From the NCBI GenBank assembly GCA_035515795.1, contig DATJAY010000003.1:124001-188000 (forward strand): 64,000 bases of DNA, written 5' to 3'. Below are positions 27,267 to 36,841 of this stretch, one piece after another (position 1 is the first letter of the stretch; each line of letters opens with the position of its first letter). The DNA comes from Candidatus Acidiferrales bacterium (GTDB taxonomy: Bacteria > Bacteroidota > Ignavibacteria > Kryptoniales > JAKASW01). The notes under the pieces were generated by a model. That model ran no database searches and was not told the DNA's origin. It was given only the letters and a program-made list of their open reading frames with translations. A program made the position numbers and the translations under genes.

Positions 27267-30200
27267 CTATTTCATCAACGACATTTTCTTTACTTGATTG
27301 ATGCCGGGAGCAATCAAGTGATAGAGGTAAACACCACTTCCGAGTCGTAAACCATCAAAGTTCGCAAAGTGAATGCCCGTCTCCTGGTTTTCATTCACAA
27401 GCGTAACGACTTCTCTGCCAAGGATGTCATACACTTTTAGCGTTACGTACCCACCCTTTGGCAAATTGTACTCGATTCTTGTGGTCGGGTTGAACGGATT
27501 GGGAAAGTTATTCAACAATCCAAATTCAACGGGCGAGGTCACCTTAGCATTTTGAGACACATCGGTGTTCGGAACCGTTGGTTGAATCTTTCCGCTTAGC
27601 ACCTCACTGTGCCACGTAAGGTTATCTGTCGGATACTTTGCCTTGAGTTGACTCCAGTATCTTCCCGACATCGCATTATCGTTAAGTTCAACGCGGTAGA
27701 GATAGCCGAGGTTGAACAAAGCATCTCTGCAGACAACTCCGTCATTAGAAAAGTTGGACAACAACGTGCTGTAATTGGAAATGGCTGCATCATATTCCCC
27801 GGCAGAGATGAGGAAGAGGCTTTCCAGCTCAAGTGCTTTCGCGTAAAGAGGATCCTTCGTTGAGAGCCCCGGGTAAACCTGCTTGACGAGAAAACCTGAA
27901 AAGTCTGTCCGGTTCGCCGACCTGTAGCACTCGGCAAGTTGTTCTAACTCATATATCCTCTTCTGACTGTCTGTCTCAAGCGTGAACTTCGAAGCATACT
28001 GCGCAATTGCATCATCAAACTTGCCAGAAACTAAGCTTTTGAATGCATCGGCGAGACCGGCATCCATGAATGTCGCATCTGCATTGAAGGATTGGTCCTG
28101 GCTATTCGTTGTCGAAGTAGCGGCCAAGGTCCCAGAGGGTGAAACTCTCTGAGAGACGCTTACCAAAGATGGAGCATTCGCTTGATCAGTTTGTCTTCCC
28201 GAATTCGGATCGGACGAAAGCGGATTTGAAGCGTCCAGTGACGAAGTCCCGTCAACATAATATAAGGGAGCTGGTGGATGTCCGACCCAATAATTGTACT
28301 CCGCCGACACGTGGCTGCCGTACACGGCTACTACGCACAGTGAACTGTTGCCGGTAACGCTGTTCAGTCCGGGCGGCGATGATCCCATATAGACGTTGCT
28401 GGAACTTGCCACGACTCCGTTTGAAGAGTTGTTTCGCAGAACATTATGCCCGGGGTCGTTGTACTGGTCGGAAAGGTGAGCAGGGCTGTTGGATTCGCAA
28501 TCGATTCCCTGGTTCCCATTGTTCGACATGGTGCAACAGTAAATATATGGAGTCGAACCGGTAACACAGTTGATGCCATCCCGCCCGTTATACTTGATGG
28601 TATTGAACTGCACCCACCTCGGCGATGAATTGTACATGATTATCCCGTCGGATGAATTTGACGTGATTGAGTTGTTGTCGATCTGAGGTATATTGAGAGT
28701 CGTGCTTGCGTTGTTTAGATAGATCCCGAACGTATTCGCCGTGATGGTACAGTATTCGATATCCGGTACGGTATTGTTTCCATACACCCCGCGGTAAGCG
28801 TGCTCTATCGTAGCATACCTAATGTAAGCATTCGGATAACAGCTTGAGCAGCCGTTCACTGTTATACCGTTCTGTGTCGACGAGTTCGGCGAGCCGAAGT
28901 CAAATGTTATCGGGCTCGAAGCAGTGCCCGCGACATTCAGGGCGCCATTGACAATCAGTGACGCACCATTTGAAAATGTCACATGTGTGCCTGGTAAAAC
29001 CAAGAGACTAACTCCTGATGGGACGGTAAAATTCGAACTAATATTGACGGTCCCAGCCCACACGCTGGCGGTAATGGCGTTGATCAAGTTTTGTCCGTAC
29101 GGAGTTCCCCAGCCTGTGCAGAGATCGTACCCGGACACCGCGGAGAATTTCCCGGAACTACCCGGCCATGCATTATTACCTGTCGCAATATCATGGAAAC
29201 CACCGAGCGACGCATTGTTCGCTCCAATCCAATAAGCGGAAGGATTGATAAAACCGACGTACTCGCCGCCGTTTGCGGCAAGCTGCTGGTTCACGAGAGC
29301 GGTGAATCCTGCCCAGAGCGGCGCAGCGCAGCTCGTCCCTCCTTGATCTGGGATATCCACACCGTCAACGTACTCGTAAACGCTGTCTGCAACTAAAGCG
29401 ACATCAGGCACATTACGTTTCGTTGTAGATCCCTGATTATTTGACATATTGACACCTTGCTGCCAACTTGGAATAGAGTACAGAAGAGATGATCCTCCGC
29501 TGCTTCCCACAAAAGCGTAACGGTAATACTGATATGTGTTGGTGTTCCAGACAGTTTCCGACACATAGGAGCCTCCCGGTGCGCTCAAAGTCAGATGAGT
29601 TCCGCCTACTTGAGTGATGTAGGGATCTGAAGATGGAAAAGTGAAATAGGATTTAACCGTATCTCCTCCGCTTATCCAAGTGGAATTGATTATGGCATCC
29701 TCGTCTCCGGAAGCGTTGAAGAACGACTGCCCCTGAGCGGCCATTTGCTGGAAGCTTTGATCAGCTACCTGAACGACGCTGTCAGGATAGAGTCCCCAAG
29801 AACAACTCAACTGCATAGCAGCATCATCTGTGGCCATCCGGTTAAGAACATGCTCGAAGTGTTGAAATACATCTCCATATGGCGATGTTTCGTAAACGAT
29901 TACTTTGGACAATGCAGGGGCCATCGCGATAGCCATTTCAATGTCTAAAGTCACTTCTTCTTCCCCGGTCCAATAGGGTATCACATTGCCGTCGAATCCG
30001 TCGAGCAACACAGTGTCCAACATGACCGCAGATAGGCCGGTTTTACTTTCATATGTCGAGACGTCGCTGGCATAGTACCCGTCGAATTGCAGTAATCCGA
30101 CCGCTTGTCCTGACCCTTTGAGTGACACGCCGGGTGCATAGGCCGCACGGAAGTCCTTCGAATCGTATCCATAGCCTGGTCCAGATCCATTATTTGTCGA

Positions 30201-30806
30201 CGGAGAAGGGTTTTGGCTGGTTGGTGAATTCGTTTTTGTGCGTGTTGCAATAAATGCGTAATCACTCAGGCCTCCAATAGACAACACCGGGGTTGCCAAG
30301 TCGAATGAAGGGTCCCTGTCTGGTGCATAAAAATTGCGTGATTTAATCGGGTGTTTATAGACAAGCATCTGCACATGAAGAGCCTTCTCAATATCACGAA
30401 CCGTCGCGCTCACATCGAGCAACATGCGATTGGGATATGTATTTGTCACAGTGAACCCATTTCTTTGAGCGAAAGCAATGACAGACTGGTAATCCGCTTG
30501 CGTTGGACCAAACTGGCCCGTGAACTGTTCTGGGCTCAACCAGTGACGAAAGTTCTGACTGGTTGGATCGTAAAGTTCACGAAGAAGATCGAAGAGACCC
30601 TGCTGGTTTCGTAGCGGGAGGCCGATAGTAAGCTCTAGGTGCTTCGTGCTATCTAATTGAGCAATCGGATGCAGTCCAAACCTCGCGATATCCCGAGGAA
30701 CATGCCCATGCAGTACCTGCTGGCCCATGGTGTCGATTGAGAAACCGATCTGGAGCAATAGGAAAGCCGTAATCGACAACCATAATCTTGATATGATCTT
30801 TTTCAT
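27267..30806 (-). CDS. Second secreted S53 (sedolisin) peptidase with T9SS sorting domain
   Basis: 1179 residues from ATG at 30806, chosen because AAAGGG lies just upstream (the frame is open to 30839). Same architecture as the neighbour at 22872: signal peptide, S53 pro-domain, catalytic domain with EVTLD (about residues 284-288), NASGDED (oxyanion Asp) and GGTSCAAP (Ser about 491), then beta-helix, a helical repeat region and a C-terminal type IX sorting domain (FPNPFNPTTRIEYNLPKGGY). The two are paralogues with conserved leaders, so a duplication that included the control region is likely. Promoter C (31182-31197) and its palindromes lie upstream. Confidence 0.92.
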   Translation of the reverse strand: MKKIISRLWLSITAFLLLQIGFSIDTMGQQVLHGHVPRDIARFGLHPIAQLDSTKHLELTIGLPLRNQQGLFDLLRELYDPTSQNFRHWLSPEQFTGQFGPTQADYQSVIAFAQRNGFTVTNTYPNRMLLDVSATVRDIEKALHVQMLVYKHPIKSRNFYAPDRDPSFDLATPVLSIGGLSDYAFIATRTKTNSPTSQNPSPSTNNGSGPGYGYDSKDFRAAYAPGVSLKGSGQAVGLLQFDGYYASDVSTYESKTGLSAVMLDTVLLDGFDGNVIPYWTGEEEVTLDIEMAIAMAPALSKVIVYETSPYGDVFQHFEHVLNRMATDDAAMQLSCSWGLYPDSVVQVADQSFQQMAAQGQSFFNASGDEDAIINSTWISGGDTVKSYFTFPSSDPYITQVGGTHLTLSAPGGSYVSETVWNTNTYQYYRYAFVGSSGGSSLLYSIPSWQQGVNMSNNQGSTTKRNVPDVALVADSVYEYVDGVDIPDQGGTSCAAPLWAGFTALVNQQLAANGGEYVGFINPSAYWIGANNASLGGFHDIATGNNAWPGSSGKFSAVSGYDLCTGWGTPYGQNLINAITASVWAGTVNISSNFTVPSGVSLLVLPGTHVTFSNGASLIVNGALNVAGTASSPITFDFGSPNSSTQNGITVNGCSSCYPNAYIRYATIEHAYRGVYGNNTVPDIEYCTITANTFGIYLNNASTTLNIPQIDNNSITSNSSDGIIMYNSSPRWVQFNTIKYNGRDGINCVTGSTPYIYCCTMSNNGNQGIDCESNSPAHLSDQYNDPGHNVLRNNSSNGVVASSSNVYMGSSPPGLNSVTGNSSLCVVAVYGSHVSAEYNYWVGHPPAPLYYVDGTSSLDASNPLSSDPNSGRQTDQANAPSLVSVSQRVSPSGTLAATSTTNSQDQSFNADATFMDAGLADAFKSLVSGKFDDAIAQYASKFTLETDSQKRIYELEQLAECYRSANRTDFSGFLVKQVYPGLSTKDPLYAKALELESLFLISAGEYDAAISNYSTLLSNFSNDGVVCRDALFNLGYLYRVELNDNAMSGRYWSQLKAKYPTDNLTWHSEVLSGKIQPTVPNTDVSQNAKVTSPVEFGLLNNFPNPFNPTTRIEYNLPKGGYVTLKVYDILGREVVTLVNENQETGIHFANFDGLRLGSGVYLYHLIAPGINQVKKMSLMK

Positions 30807-30865
30807 TATTTTCCCTTTCGAAGCTTTGAATTTTGACAATTAGTTCATTAATTATTTAAGGCAAA

Positions 30866-30957
30866 TAAAAAGGCACACCTATCCGCCTCAGGCGGATCAG
30901 CAGCGTGAGCCGATTTATTTACTGTTTCTGCTATGGGCGGCGCTGCTACGCCGCCTG
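30866..30957 (-). promoter_or_regulatory. Attenuator-like hairpins in the second S53 leader
   Basis: Reading the minus strand, a GGCGGCG...CGCCGCC hairpin (about 30936-30957) follows the leader frame. A second structure follows, with stem ATCCGCC-TGA-GGCGGAT (about 30881-30897) flanked by GGC-CAC/GTG-GCC and then TTTTTATTT, as in an intrinsic terminator. TAGCAGCG in the first hairpin is complementary to CGCTGCTG just before the second, so the two can form mutually exclusive pairings. This is inferred from sequence only. Confidence 0.5.
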
Positions 30958-30960
30958 TAG

Positions 30961-30978
30961 TTAAATGAATTTCAGCAT
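30961..30978 (-). CDS. Five-codon leader frame MLKFI
   Basis: ATG CTG AAA TTC ATT TAA, preceded by GAGAGGAG with seven bases to the ATG. It is the counterpart of MKTFI at 26511-26528. Confidence 0.5.
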   Translation of the reverse strand: MLKFI

Positions 30979-31181
30979 ATTTATACTCCTCTCTCCCACT
31001 GCCCCAAGTTACTCATGCGGTCTGAATGACGTTCGGTTTGTTTGAAATGACAAAACCAGGAGGGACTGTAAACGATAGTTATAATGACTCTGGAAGAATT
31101 CCCTGAGGACAAGTGTTGATAGCACACAACCCACACCTTGTTTACGTTTAGCCGACAAAACTTTTAGAACAGTGCAGATTC

Positions 31182-31197
31182 AACAAACTCCATGCCA
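31182..31197 (-). promoter_or_regulatory. Sigma-54-type promoter C
   Basis: Minus strand TGGCATGGAGTTTGTT: TGGCAY-N5-TTG with GT instead of GC at -12. It lies 48 bp from the palindromes at 31246-31287. Predicted to drive the second S53 gene with a leader of about 360 nt. Confidence 0.7.
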
Positions 31198-31245
31198 CCC
31201 CTGATATGAGGTTTCCATATTGTTTTACGATGCAGGAAATTATTT

Positions 31246-31287
31246 TGGGAAAAAGATTTCTCACTTGCGTGGGCAAACGATTGCCCA
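31246..31287. promoter_or_regulatory. Paired 18-bp palindromes, predicted activator site C
   Basis: TGGGAAAAAGATTTCTCA (31246-31263) and TGGGCAAACGATTGCCCA (31270-31287), 6-bp spacer. The second is a perfect dyad outside the central four bases. Confidence 0.8.
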
Positions 31288-31623
31288 AACCGCATTGCAC
31301 ACTTTATACTTTTCACGATTGTATTCGACTCTTTGAACTGTTTCTTAAACTTGTGTTCCCAAGTGACGCTTGAGTTACAACCGCAGGTTTCCACCAGATC
31401 AACAAGAGCCAGATGAACTACCAACCGTGAAGAGAGATCTTTCTGGATTTTTATGCTCATTGGTCATTGGTATGGTTGATCACACGGCAGGAGTACGAGC
31501 ATTGAGACGTTCTACGCTCTTCGACCGGAAATCGAAAGAGAAGTCTTATTGCAACATGTCCGTTGCTATGGCGTTAGAGATCTCAGCATCCCAAATGAAG
31601 AGGAGTGCGCTATAAGACACGAA

Positions 31624-31655
31624 GATGCCCGATCTCCAAAATGAGACCGGGCATC
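31624..31655 (-). terminator. Terminator hairpin after the 31684 gene
   Basis: GATGCCCGATCTC and GAGACCGGGCATC flank a CAAAAT loop, about 30 bp beyond the stop. Almost the same sequence as the hairpin at 22813-22842. Confidence 0.65.
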
Positions 31656-31683
31656 AAACGAGATTACTTTGATTGCAATGTAG

Positions 31684-34600
31684 CTACTTTGTTAGCAGCA
31701 TCTTCTTAACTTGACTAATACCAGGTGCAGTCAAGCGATAGAAGTAAACGCCGCTCGCAAGTCGCGAACCATCAAAGTTCGCAAAGTGGATTCCAATTTC
31801 CTGATTTTCGTTTACAAGAGTTGCCACCTCTCTGCCGAGAATGTCATAGATCTTCAGGGTTACGTGCCCACTCTTTGACAGATTGTAGGGTATCCTCGTC
31901 GTTGGGTTGAATGGATTTGGATAATTTGACATCAAGCCAGCTTGCATCTGCTGGCTGATGATGGCACTCGAATCCGCAACGGCTGAACTTGCTGCAGCTT
32001 GACTTGTATCGCAACTATTGAGAAGGTATTTCGCAAACTGAAGCAGATCATCGTTTGGATAAGCATCCTGCAATTGGGCGAAACATATCTTAGCCTTGGA
32101 GACTTCATGCAGAGAGTTGAGATACAAGAAACCAAGATCGAAAAGTGCATGCTTGTATGTCTCTTTATTGCCTTTGAAGTCTCTCAATATCCCCTGGAGA
32201 TTAGTCGCCATTGCATTGTAGTTTCCGTTGTCAAACAAGGTCTCGTTTTCAAATTCAATCAAGAGAGCTTGAAGATCACTCTTCGGTGTCGTCAACGGCG
32301 CGACGGTTGAATTCAAATAGGCATTGAACTGTTCTTTTCTGTTGAGGCTACGGAAGCACTCATCCAGTTTTCTTAGTGCATACCGTCCTCTGACTGTGTT
32401 GCCTTCTTGGCTGAATATCACTTCATATCCTGCAATCGCTTCGTCATACTTCCCCTGGAATCCTAGCACAAGTAGCTGCCCAAGAGCATCGTCCGTTGTC
32501 GAGGAATCTGCACCTTGAGTCACCGACTTTACGCCGTTTGGGCTTTTTTGCTGCATATTTCCACTAATGAGATTCCCCGGAGTAGCTTTGGAGCTACTGC
32601 TGTTCAACGATGCATTAGGATCGGAACCTGTCAAAGGATAATTTGAATAAACCGTGGTTCCCGTCGCACTCACTTTGGGAGATATGTTGTTCCACCAGTT
32701 GATCTGCGCCCATATAGTGCCGTCATAAACGGCACTTATGTCACAGCTCGGATTCTGTTTGAAACTGTTGTATCCACCGTAGCTGCTATTTTGCCCTAAG
32801 AACACACTACTTCCGTAACCTGCGCTGATACCGCAACTACTGCAATTCATCAGAGTGTTGTGTCCCTGGAGAGGATAACCATTATGGTTTGAGTCGACGT
32901 ATGCTAAATACGCTGGGCATTGATAGCAATTGAGCCCGCAGGGATTACCGGACATAGTGTTGCCCACCAATATCGGCGCGTAACTGCTGCTTGGCGAGTT
33001 ATAGCAGTAGACACCGGAGCTCCCATTGCTCGTGATCTTGTTGGTGTCCATATAGAATGTTGAGCGGTATGCCGCGATGCCGTAGCTCGAGTTGTTTTGA
33101 ATCGTGTTATGGGCAATCAAATTATGGCCGTTGACTCCGTTCAAAGAAACGCTTATGCCCGTCGTATTATTCAAGATGGTGCAGTAATTAATTGACGGCA
33201 GAGATCCGCTGCAATTAACTGCGGTCGTCGCGTGCTGGATGCTGTCGTAGCTAAGCGTTCCGTAGCTGCCAGAGTTGAATGTGATACCGTTCCATGTGCC
33301 TGACGAACTGCTTCGGTCGAGCATGATCGGGCTTGACGAAGTGCCTACGGCATTCAAGGTACCGTTTACCGTAAGTCCGGCGCCACTTGCGAAAGTCACC
33401 TCAGTACCTGAAGAGATAGTCAGTTTCACTCCGCTATTAACGGTTACGGTACCTGAAACGTTGACCGAGCCGCTCCATATTGTGTCGCTGGAAATAGTTC
33501 CTGAAAACGACTCGAATTTAGAAAAGTTGATCGAGTACGGCGCAGCGCTACCGGTTGTCCAAGTCGCAATGGGGAAGGTGATTTCTCCAAAATTTGGATC
33601 TAACGCCGGAAGACTCGGCCCCGTCCCGGTCCCAAGATTAATGACCTGTGTCCATGATCCCAGGGAGTTTATGGGCCTTACGCATTCCCCGATGTGACTT
33701 CCCATCTGGAAGAGAAGGATTTCCCTCTCATTGCTGTTCGTATAGAACATCAAAGTCGGGCTCGACAGGTAATCGGAGCCATGTGTGAACTGCGTAGTGC
33801 TCCAGTTTACTCCGTCGTCGGTGCTTTCGCTGTAGTAGACAGTATGATTAGATGTGTTCGCCCATGCTATTCCAATCGCATCATCGTCGGCTTCATAGGC
33901 GATGCAGGGAGTTGTTGAGGAAGAACTGTTTGGGACAACAACGGGGGCACTCCAGCCATTGAACATTCCACCAGAAGTAGGAGGTGTAGAGAGACTTATG
34001 AAGCGAATCGAGCTTCCCCCAGTTGAGTAGGCGGCATAGTACACGCCCTCCGCACAACAAACTATCGAGGGAAACTGTGGATTTGTGCCAAGGCTGTTGT
34101 CCGCGAAGATTGCAGGGGCACTCCCCGTTCCTGGGTTTGTCTGGGCAGCAAAGTTGTTACCGCCTTCGGACCAAAGGACCACGACATTGCCACTGATTTG
34201 ATCGGCAGCAATGACAGGGCTTGAATGCTGCGGATCCAAAGAAGCTAAAGGGGTACTCCCGCTCAAGTTGACTGGCGTGCTCCATGTTGTGCCGCCATCA
34301 GTTGATCTTGAACTGTAAACCATCCAGTAATTGTTAGAGCCTTGAGCCTCTTCATGTTCCCACACTACATATACATAAGTGCCGCCGCCCGGCTGAACAG
34401 CTACTGCGATTGCTGGATTTATTCCATCACCTAATTTTACCTCGTTGGTCCATCCGCCGCTTCCATTGGTTTTCGTGAACCATATAGAGCCAAGCGAAGC
34501 GTAAACGGCATAGCGAACATCATAGTTATCGATCGCGATTTTGCAGCCGTCGCCCATGGTAGCAGTGGAGATAGAAGAGACAAGATGCCCCTTATAATTG

Positions 34601-35757
34601 GCTGAGAGTGTAGATGGAGAAGAAAGCGATATGGTTCTTGAAGCGGACGTGACTCCATCGCTCCAATTGTAGAAGCTCCATGTATTACCGTTTAAGGAAA
34701 GCGGGTTTATCGCACTGATAGGTGCACGGTACGGCGGCATAAACGCGTAATCGCTGTAAGGCGAAGATACCGTCTGCCCCAAAAAAGTAAGGCTGTTGCT
34801 CGCAGATGTGATTGCTCCCTCGAGGCTTGTTTGTATGGTAACTGCTTGGGCCGGCTCAAACGTCGCTGTGAAAGTTTGATCGCCGTGAATTGTAACGGTT
34901 CTCTGACTTGCTGATGTTTGATCATCCCACTGATAGAGTCGCCAATTTTGTCCAGAATAGTTTATCGCCGTTGAGGAGGTTCCAAACGAAAGGCTCGAAT
35001 TAGGCGAAAACCAATCCGAATACGGAGACAGGGGAGTATTCCATGTCCCATTTTCCAACACTTTGACGTTACCAATGCTAACGTCTCCACCGACATTATT
35101 TTGGATTGTGATCAACTTGTTGCCGGCAATGGTGTAATAGAATTGGACGTAACTATTGCTAGGATTGTTCGGGTCGACTACCGTTGTTAACGTCGGAATC
35201 GTTGAAGTGAAATAGGAAGTTATGGCTGATGGTAAGAGTTTTGTGCCTGAGTTAAGTTCAATCGGTCCAATCAAAGAAACGATTAGCTGTACTCCTGGAA
35301 TTATAAATGCATTGGTTAAGAATGAAAAGTCCCCCCATGATGAGGCGTTTTCAACATCTGTGGGATCAAAGAATAATTTGTAACCATTTCCCGATTGTTG
35401 CAACTGGAAATTACCGTAAATAGTAACGCTAAAGTGAGTAGATGTATTATTTATGAAATCAAGGGGTTCTTCATTCGTAACGACGATGGTTGCTGATATG
35501 CTGGCTGAGTTATTGGAACCTATAGTAATGCTGCCAGCATCAAGATTCAGAAACCATCCATGACTCCACCATGTATGATGATAATCGCCAATATTCACAG
35601 ATCTTGTTTCGACCATGGTATTAATAGCTTCATTCAAAGTGCTTTGGGTAATCTTCACGCTGACATCCTGTTGAGCGAAAACACTTTCAATACAGATGAA
35701 ATTCAGCTGAAAGAAGGCGATCAATGCCATCTCTAAACACAGTTTATTTAGTTTCAT
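31684..35757 (-). CDS. Large secreted sialidase-like / beta-helix protein with T9SS sorting domain
   Basis: 1357 residues from ATG at 35757, chosen because AGAGGTAGCT precedes it (the frame is open to 35889 but would overlap the upstream gene). The signal peptide ends near SVFAQQ. Residues 30-200 resemble the start of the upstream protein (VSVKITQSTLNEAIN against ATVEITQTAINRFLN). Two bacterial-repeat-like segments follow (WDDQTSASQRTV, WSDGVTSASRTI), then a sialidase-like propeller with an Asp box (SRSTDGGTTW, about residue 482), a right-handed beta-helix (about 760-1035), a TPR-like region and a type IX sorting domain in the last 88 residues. It is a surface protein; no catalytic residues are evident, so binding is as likely as hydrolysis. 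Confidence 0.85.
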   Translation of the reverse strand: MKLNKLCLEMALIAFFQLNFICIESVFAQQDVSVKITQSTLNEAINTMVETRSVNIGDYHHTWWSHGWFLNLDAGSITIGSNNSASISATIVVTNEEPLDFINNTSTHFSVTIYGNFQLQQSGNGYKLFFDPTDVENASSWGDFSFLTNAFIIPGVQLIVSLIGPIELNSGTKLLPSAITSYFTSTIPTLTTVVDPNNPSNSYVQFYYTIAGNKLITIQNNVGGDVSIGNVKVLENGTWNTPLSPYSDWFSPNSSLSFGTSSTAINYSGQNWRLYQWDDQTSASQRTVTIHGDQTFTATFEPAQAVTIQTSLEGAITSASNSLTFLGQTVSSPYSDYAFMPPYRAPISAINPLSLNGNTWSFYNWSDGVTSASRTISLSSPSTLSANYKGHLVSSISTATMGDGCKIAIDNYDVRYAVYASLGSIWFTKTNGSGGWTNEVKLGDGINPAIAVAVQPGGGTYVYVVWEHEEAQGSNNYWMVYSSRSTDGGTTWSTPVNLSGSTPLASLDPQHSSPVIAADQISGNVVVLWSEGGNNFAAQTNPGTGSAPAIFADNSLGTNPQFPSIVCCAEGVYYAAYSTGGSSIRFISLSTPPTSGGMFNGWSAPVVVPNSSSSTTPCIAYEADDDAIGIAWANTSNHTVYYSESTDDGVNWSTTQFTHGSDYLSSPTLMFYTNSNEREILLFQMGSHIGECVRPINSLGSWTQVINLGTGTGPSLPALDPNFGEITFPIATWTTGSAAPYSINFSKFESFSGTISSDTIWSGSVNVSGTVTVNSGVKLTISSGTEVTFASGAGLTVNGTLNAVGTSSSPIMLDRSSSSGTWNGITFNSGSYGTLSYDSIQHATTAVNCSGSLPSINYCTILNNTTGISVSLNGVNGHNLIAHNTIQNNSSYGIAAYRSTFYMDTNKITSNGSSGVYCYNSPSSSYAPILVGNTMSGNPCGLNCYQCPAYLAYVDSNHNGYPLQGHNTLMNCSSCGISAGYGSSVFLGQNSSYGGYNSFKQNPSCDISAVYDGTIWAQINWWNNISPKVSATGTTVYSNYPLTGSDPNASLNSSSSKATPGNLISGNMQQKSPNGVKSVTQGADSSTTDDALGQLLVLGFQGKYDEAIAGYEVIFSQEGNTVRGRYALRKLDECFRSLNRKEQFNAYLNSTVAPLTTPKSDLQALLIEFENETLFDNGNYNAMATNLQGILRDFKGNKETYKHALFDLGFLYLNSLHEVSKAKICFAQLQDAYPNDDLLQFAKYLLNSCDTSQAAASSAVADSSAIISQQMQAGLMSNYPNPFNPTTRIPYNLSKSGHVTLKIYDILGREVATLVNENQEIGIHFANFDGSRLASGVYFYRLTAPGISQVKKMLLTK

Positions 35758-35771
35758 AGCTACCTCTTCTC

Positions 35772-36737
35772 TTAGAAATTTTCTTTGTAATTTGCGTTCT
35801 TCATATTTGAGATTGAGTGGCTCGCATCGAAATCTTGACTCGGAGATGTGCAAATGACTGGAGAAATATCCCACTCCCCTGCATACCAAGTGTTATCCTT
35901 AGTAAAAATAATTCGTTCGATGTAAGTTGTGGATGCCAACCCTAAATCCCCGATGTACAAACTTGCCTGGCCGACTTTTGGGCAAACGATGTTGGGACTA
36001 TTGTCGTACAGATCCTGCTGCAAGTCTTCTGTAAAGACCTTGACCTGAGACACCGTTACTTGAAAATTCGACCCAAAAAACAAGGAATCATGTCCTGACG
36101 AAGTCTGTTCAAATGCTAACCAAAGGGGATTAGATGTATTTCCATATAGATATGTAGACACAATAAGGTCTATGACTCCCTGGCCTACCTGCCATCCTAC
36201 TGCAAGTGAATCGAGAAGGATGGCACGTCGAGCAAACCACTGAGTATTTGCCGTGTCGATGAGCTCCGATGGATACATTGTAATCCCAAGGGAATTATAA
36301 TAGTGAATCAGCGTATCCTTCACCCATTGCGGCAGCCATGATATATTATTTATCTGTGTCGGAAGATCAGTCAGAAACGCCTGCACTTGCGGGGAGGAAA
36401 CCTGCCCGGCTGGAATATTCACAGAGGGATTAACAACAAAGTGGTACACGTCTGTTGTACCATTGTAAAGGTCGAATACCATCTGCAATTTGGCGTTCCC
36501 AGGCGTGAGAATAATTTGGGGTAATCCCAAAGCTAATTTGTAGTTCACTCCGCTATAAGGAAAGTTGACATACTGTGGGATTCCCCATGAATTGTACGCA
36601 GTATTAAGAAAACGATTGATTGCCGTTTGTGTTATTTCGACCGTAGCAGCAATTGTGTGTTCTCCTGCAAAACTTTTGGAATTTAGCAAAGGAACACAGA
36701 CCATAACAAAGAAGAACAATTTCCTGACTGTGTTCAT
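35772..36737 (-). CDS. Secreted protein, paralogous to the N-terminus of the next gene
   Basis: 321 residues from ATG at 36737 with AAAGGAG upstream. The signal peptide ends at SKSFAG. The first 100 residues share the VxITQxxxNxxxN start and a following beta pattern with residues 30-200 of the protein at 31684, so the same unnamed domain occurs in both. The remainder is beta-rich. The stop lies 14 bp before the next start, so the two genes are an operon and their products may act together at the surface. No sorting domain is visible here. Confidence 0.7.
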   Translation of the reverse strand: MNTVRKLFFFVMVCVPLLNSKSFAGEHTIAATVEITQTAINRFLNTAYNSWGIPQYVNFPYSGVNYKLALGLPQIILTPGNAKLQMVFDLYNGTTDVYHFVVNPSVNIPAGQVSSPQVQAFLTDLPTQINNISWLPQWVKDTLIHYYNSLGITMYPSELIDTANTQWFARRAILLDSLAVGWQVGQGVIDLIVSTYLYGNTSNPLWLAFEQTSSGHDSLFFGSNFQVTVSQVKVFTEDLQQDLYDNSPNIVCPKVGQASLYIGDLGLASTTYIERIIFTKDNTWYAGEWDISPVICTSPSQDFDASHSISNMKNANYKENF

Positions 36738-36793
36738 GATTTTTACTCCTTTACTTTTTGGTTGATGAAATCGTTAATTATTTTGTATATCTT

Positions 36794-36808
36794 TTACCTG
36801 GCATTCAT
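36794..36808 (-). CDS. Four-codon leader frame MNAR
   Basis: ATG AAT GCC AGG TAA behind a strong AAAGGAGG, about 55 bp before the 36737 start. It could be a translated leader peptide or chance. Unlike the S53 leaders, the hairpin here lies upstream of the frame. Confidence 0.3.
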   Translation of the reverse strand: MNAR

Positions 36809-36841
36809 AAGCGCCTCCTTTTTTGAATGTGCTCTAATTTT

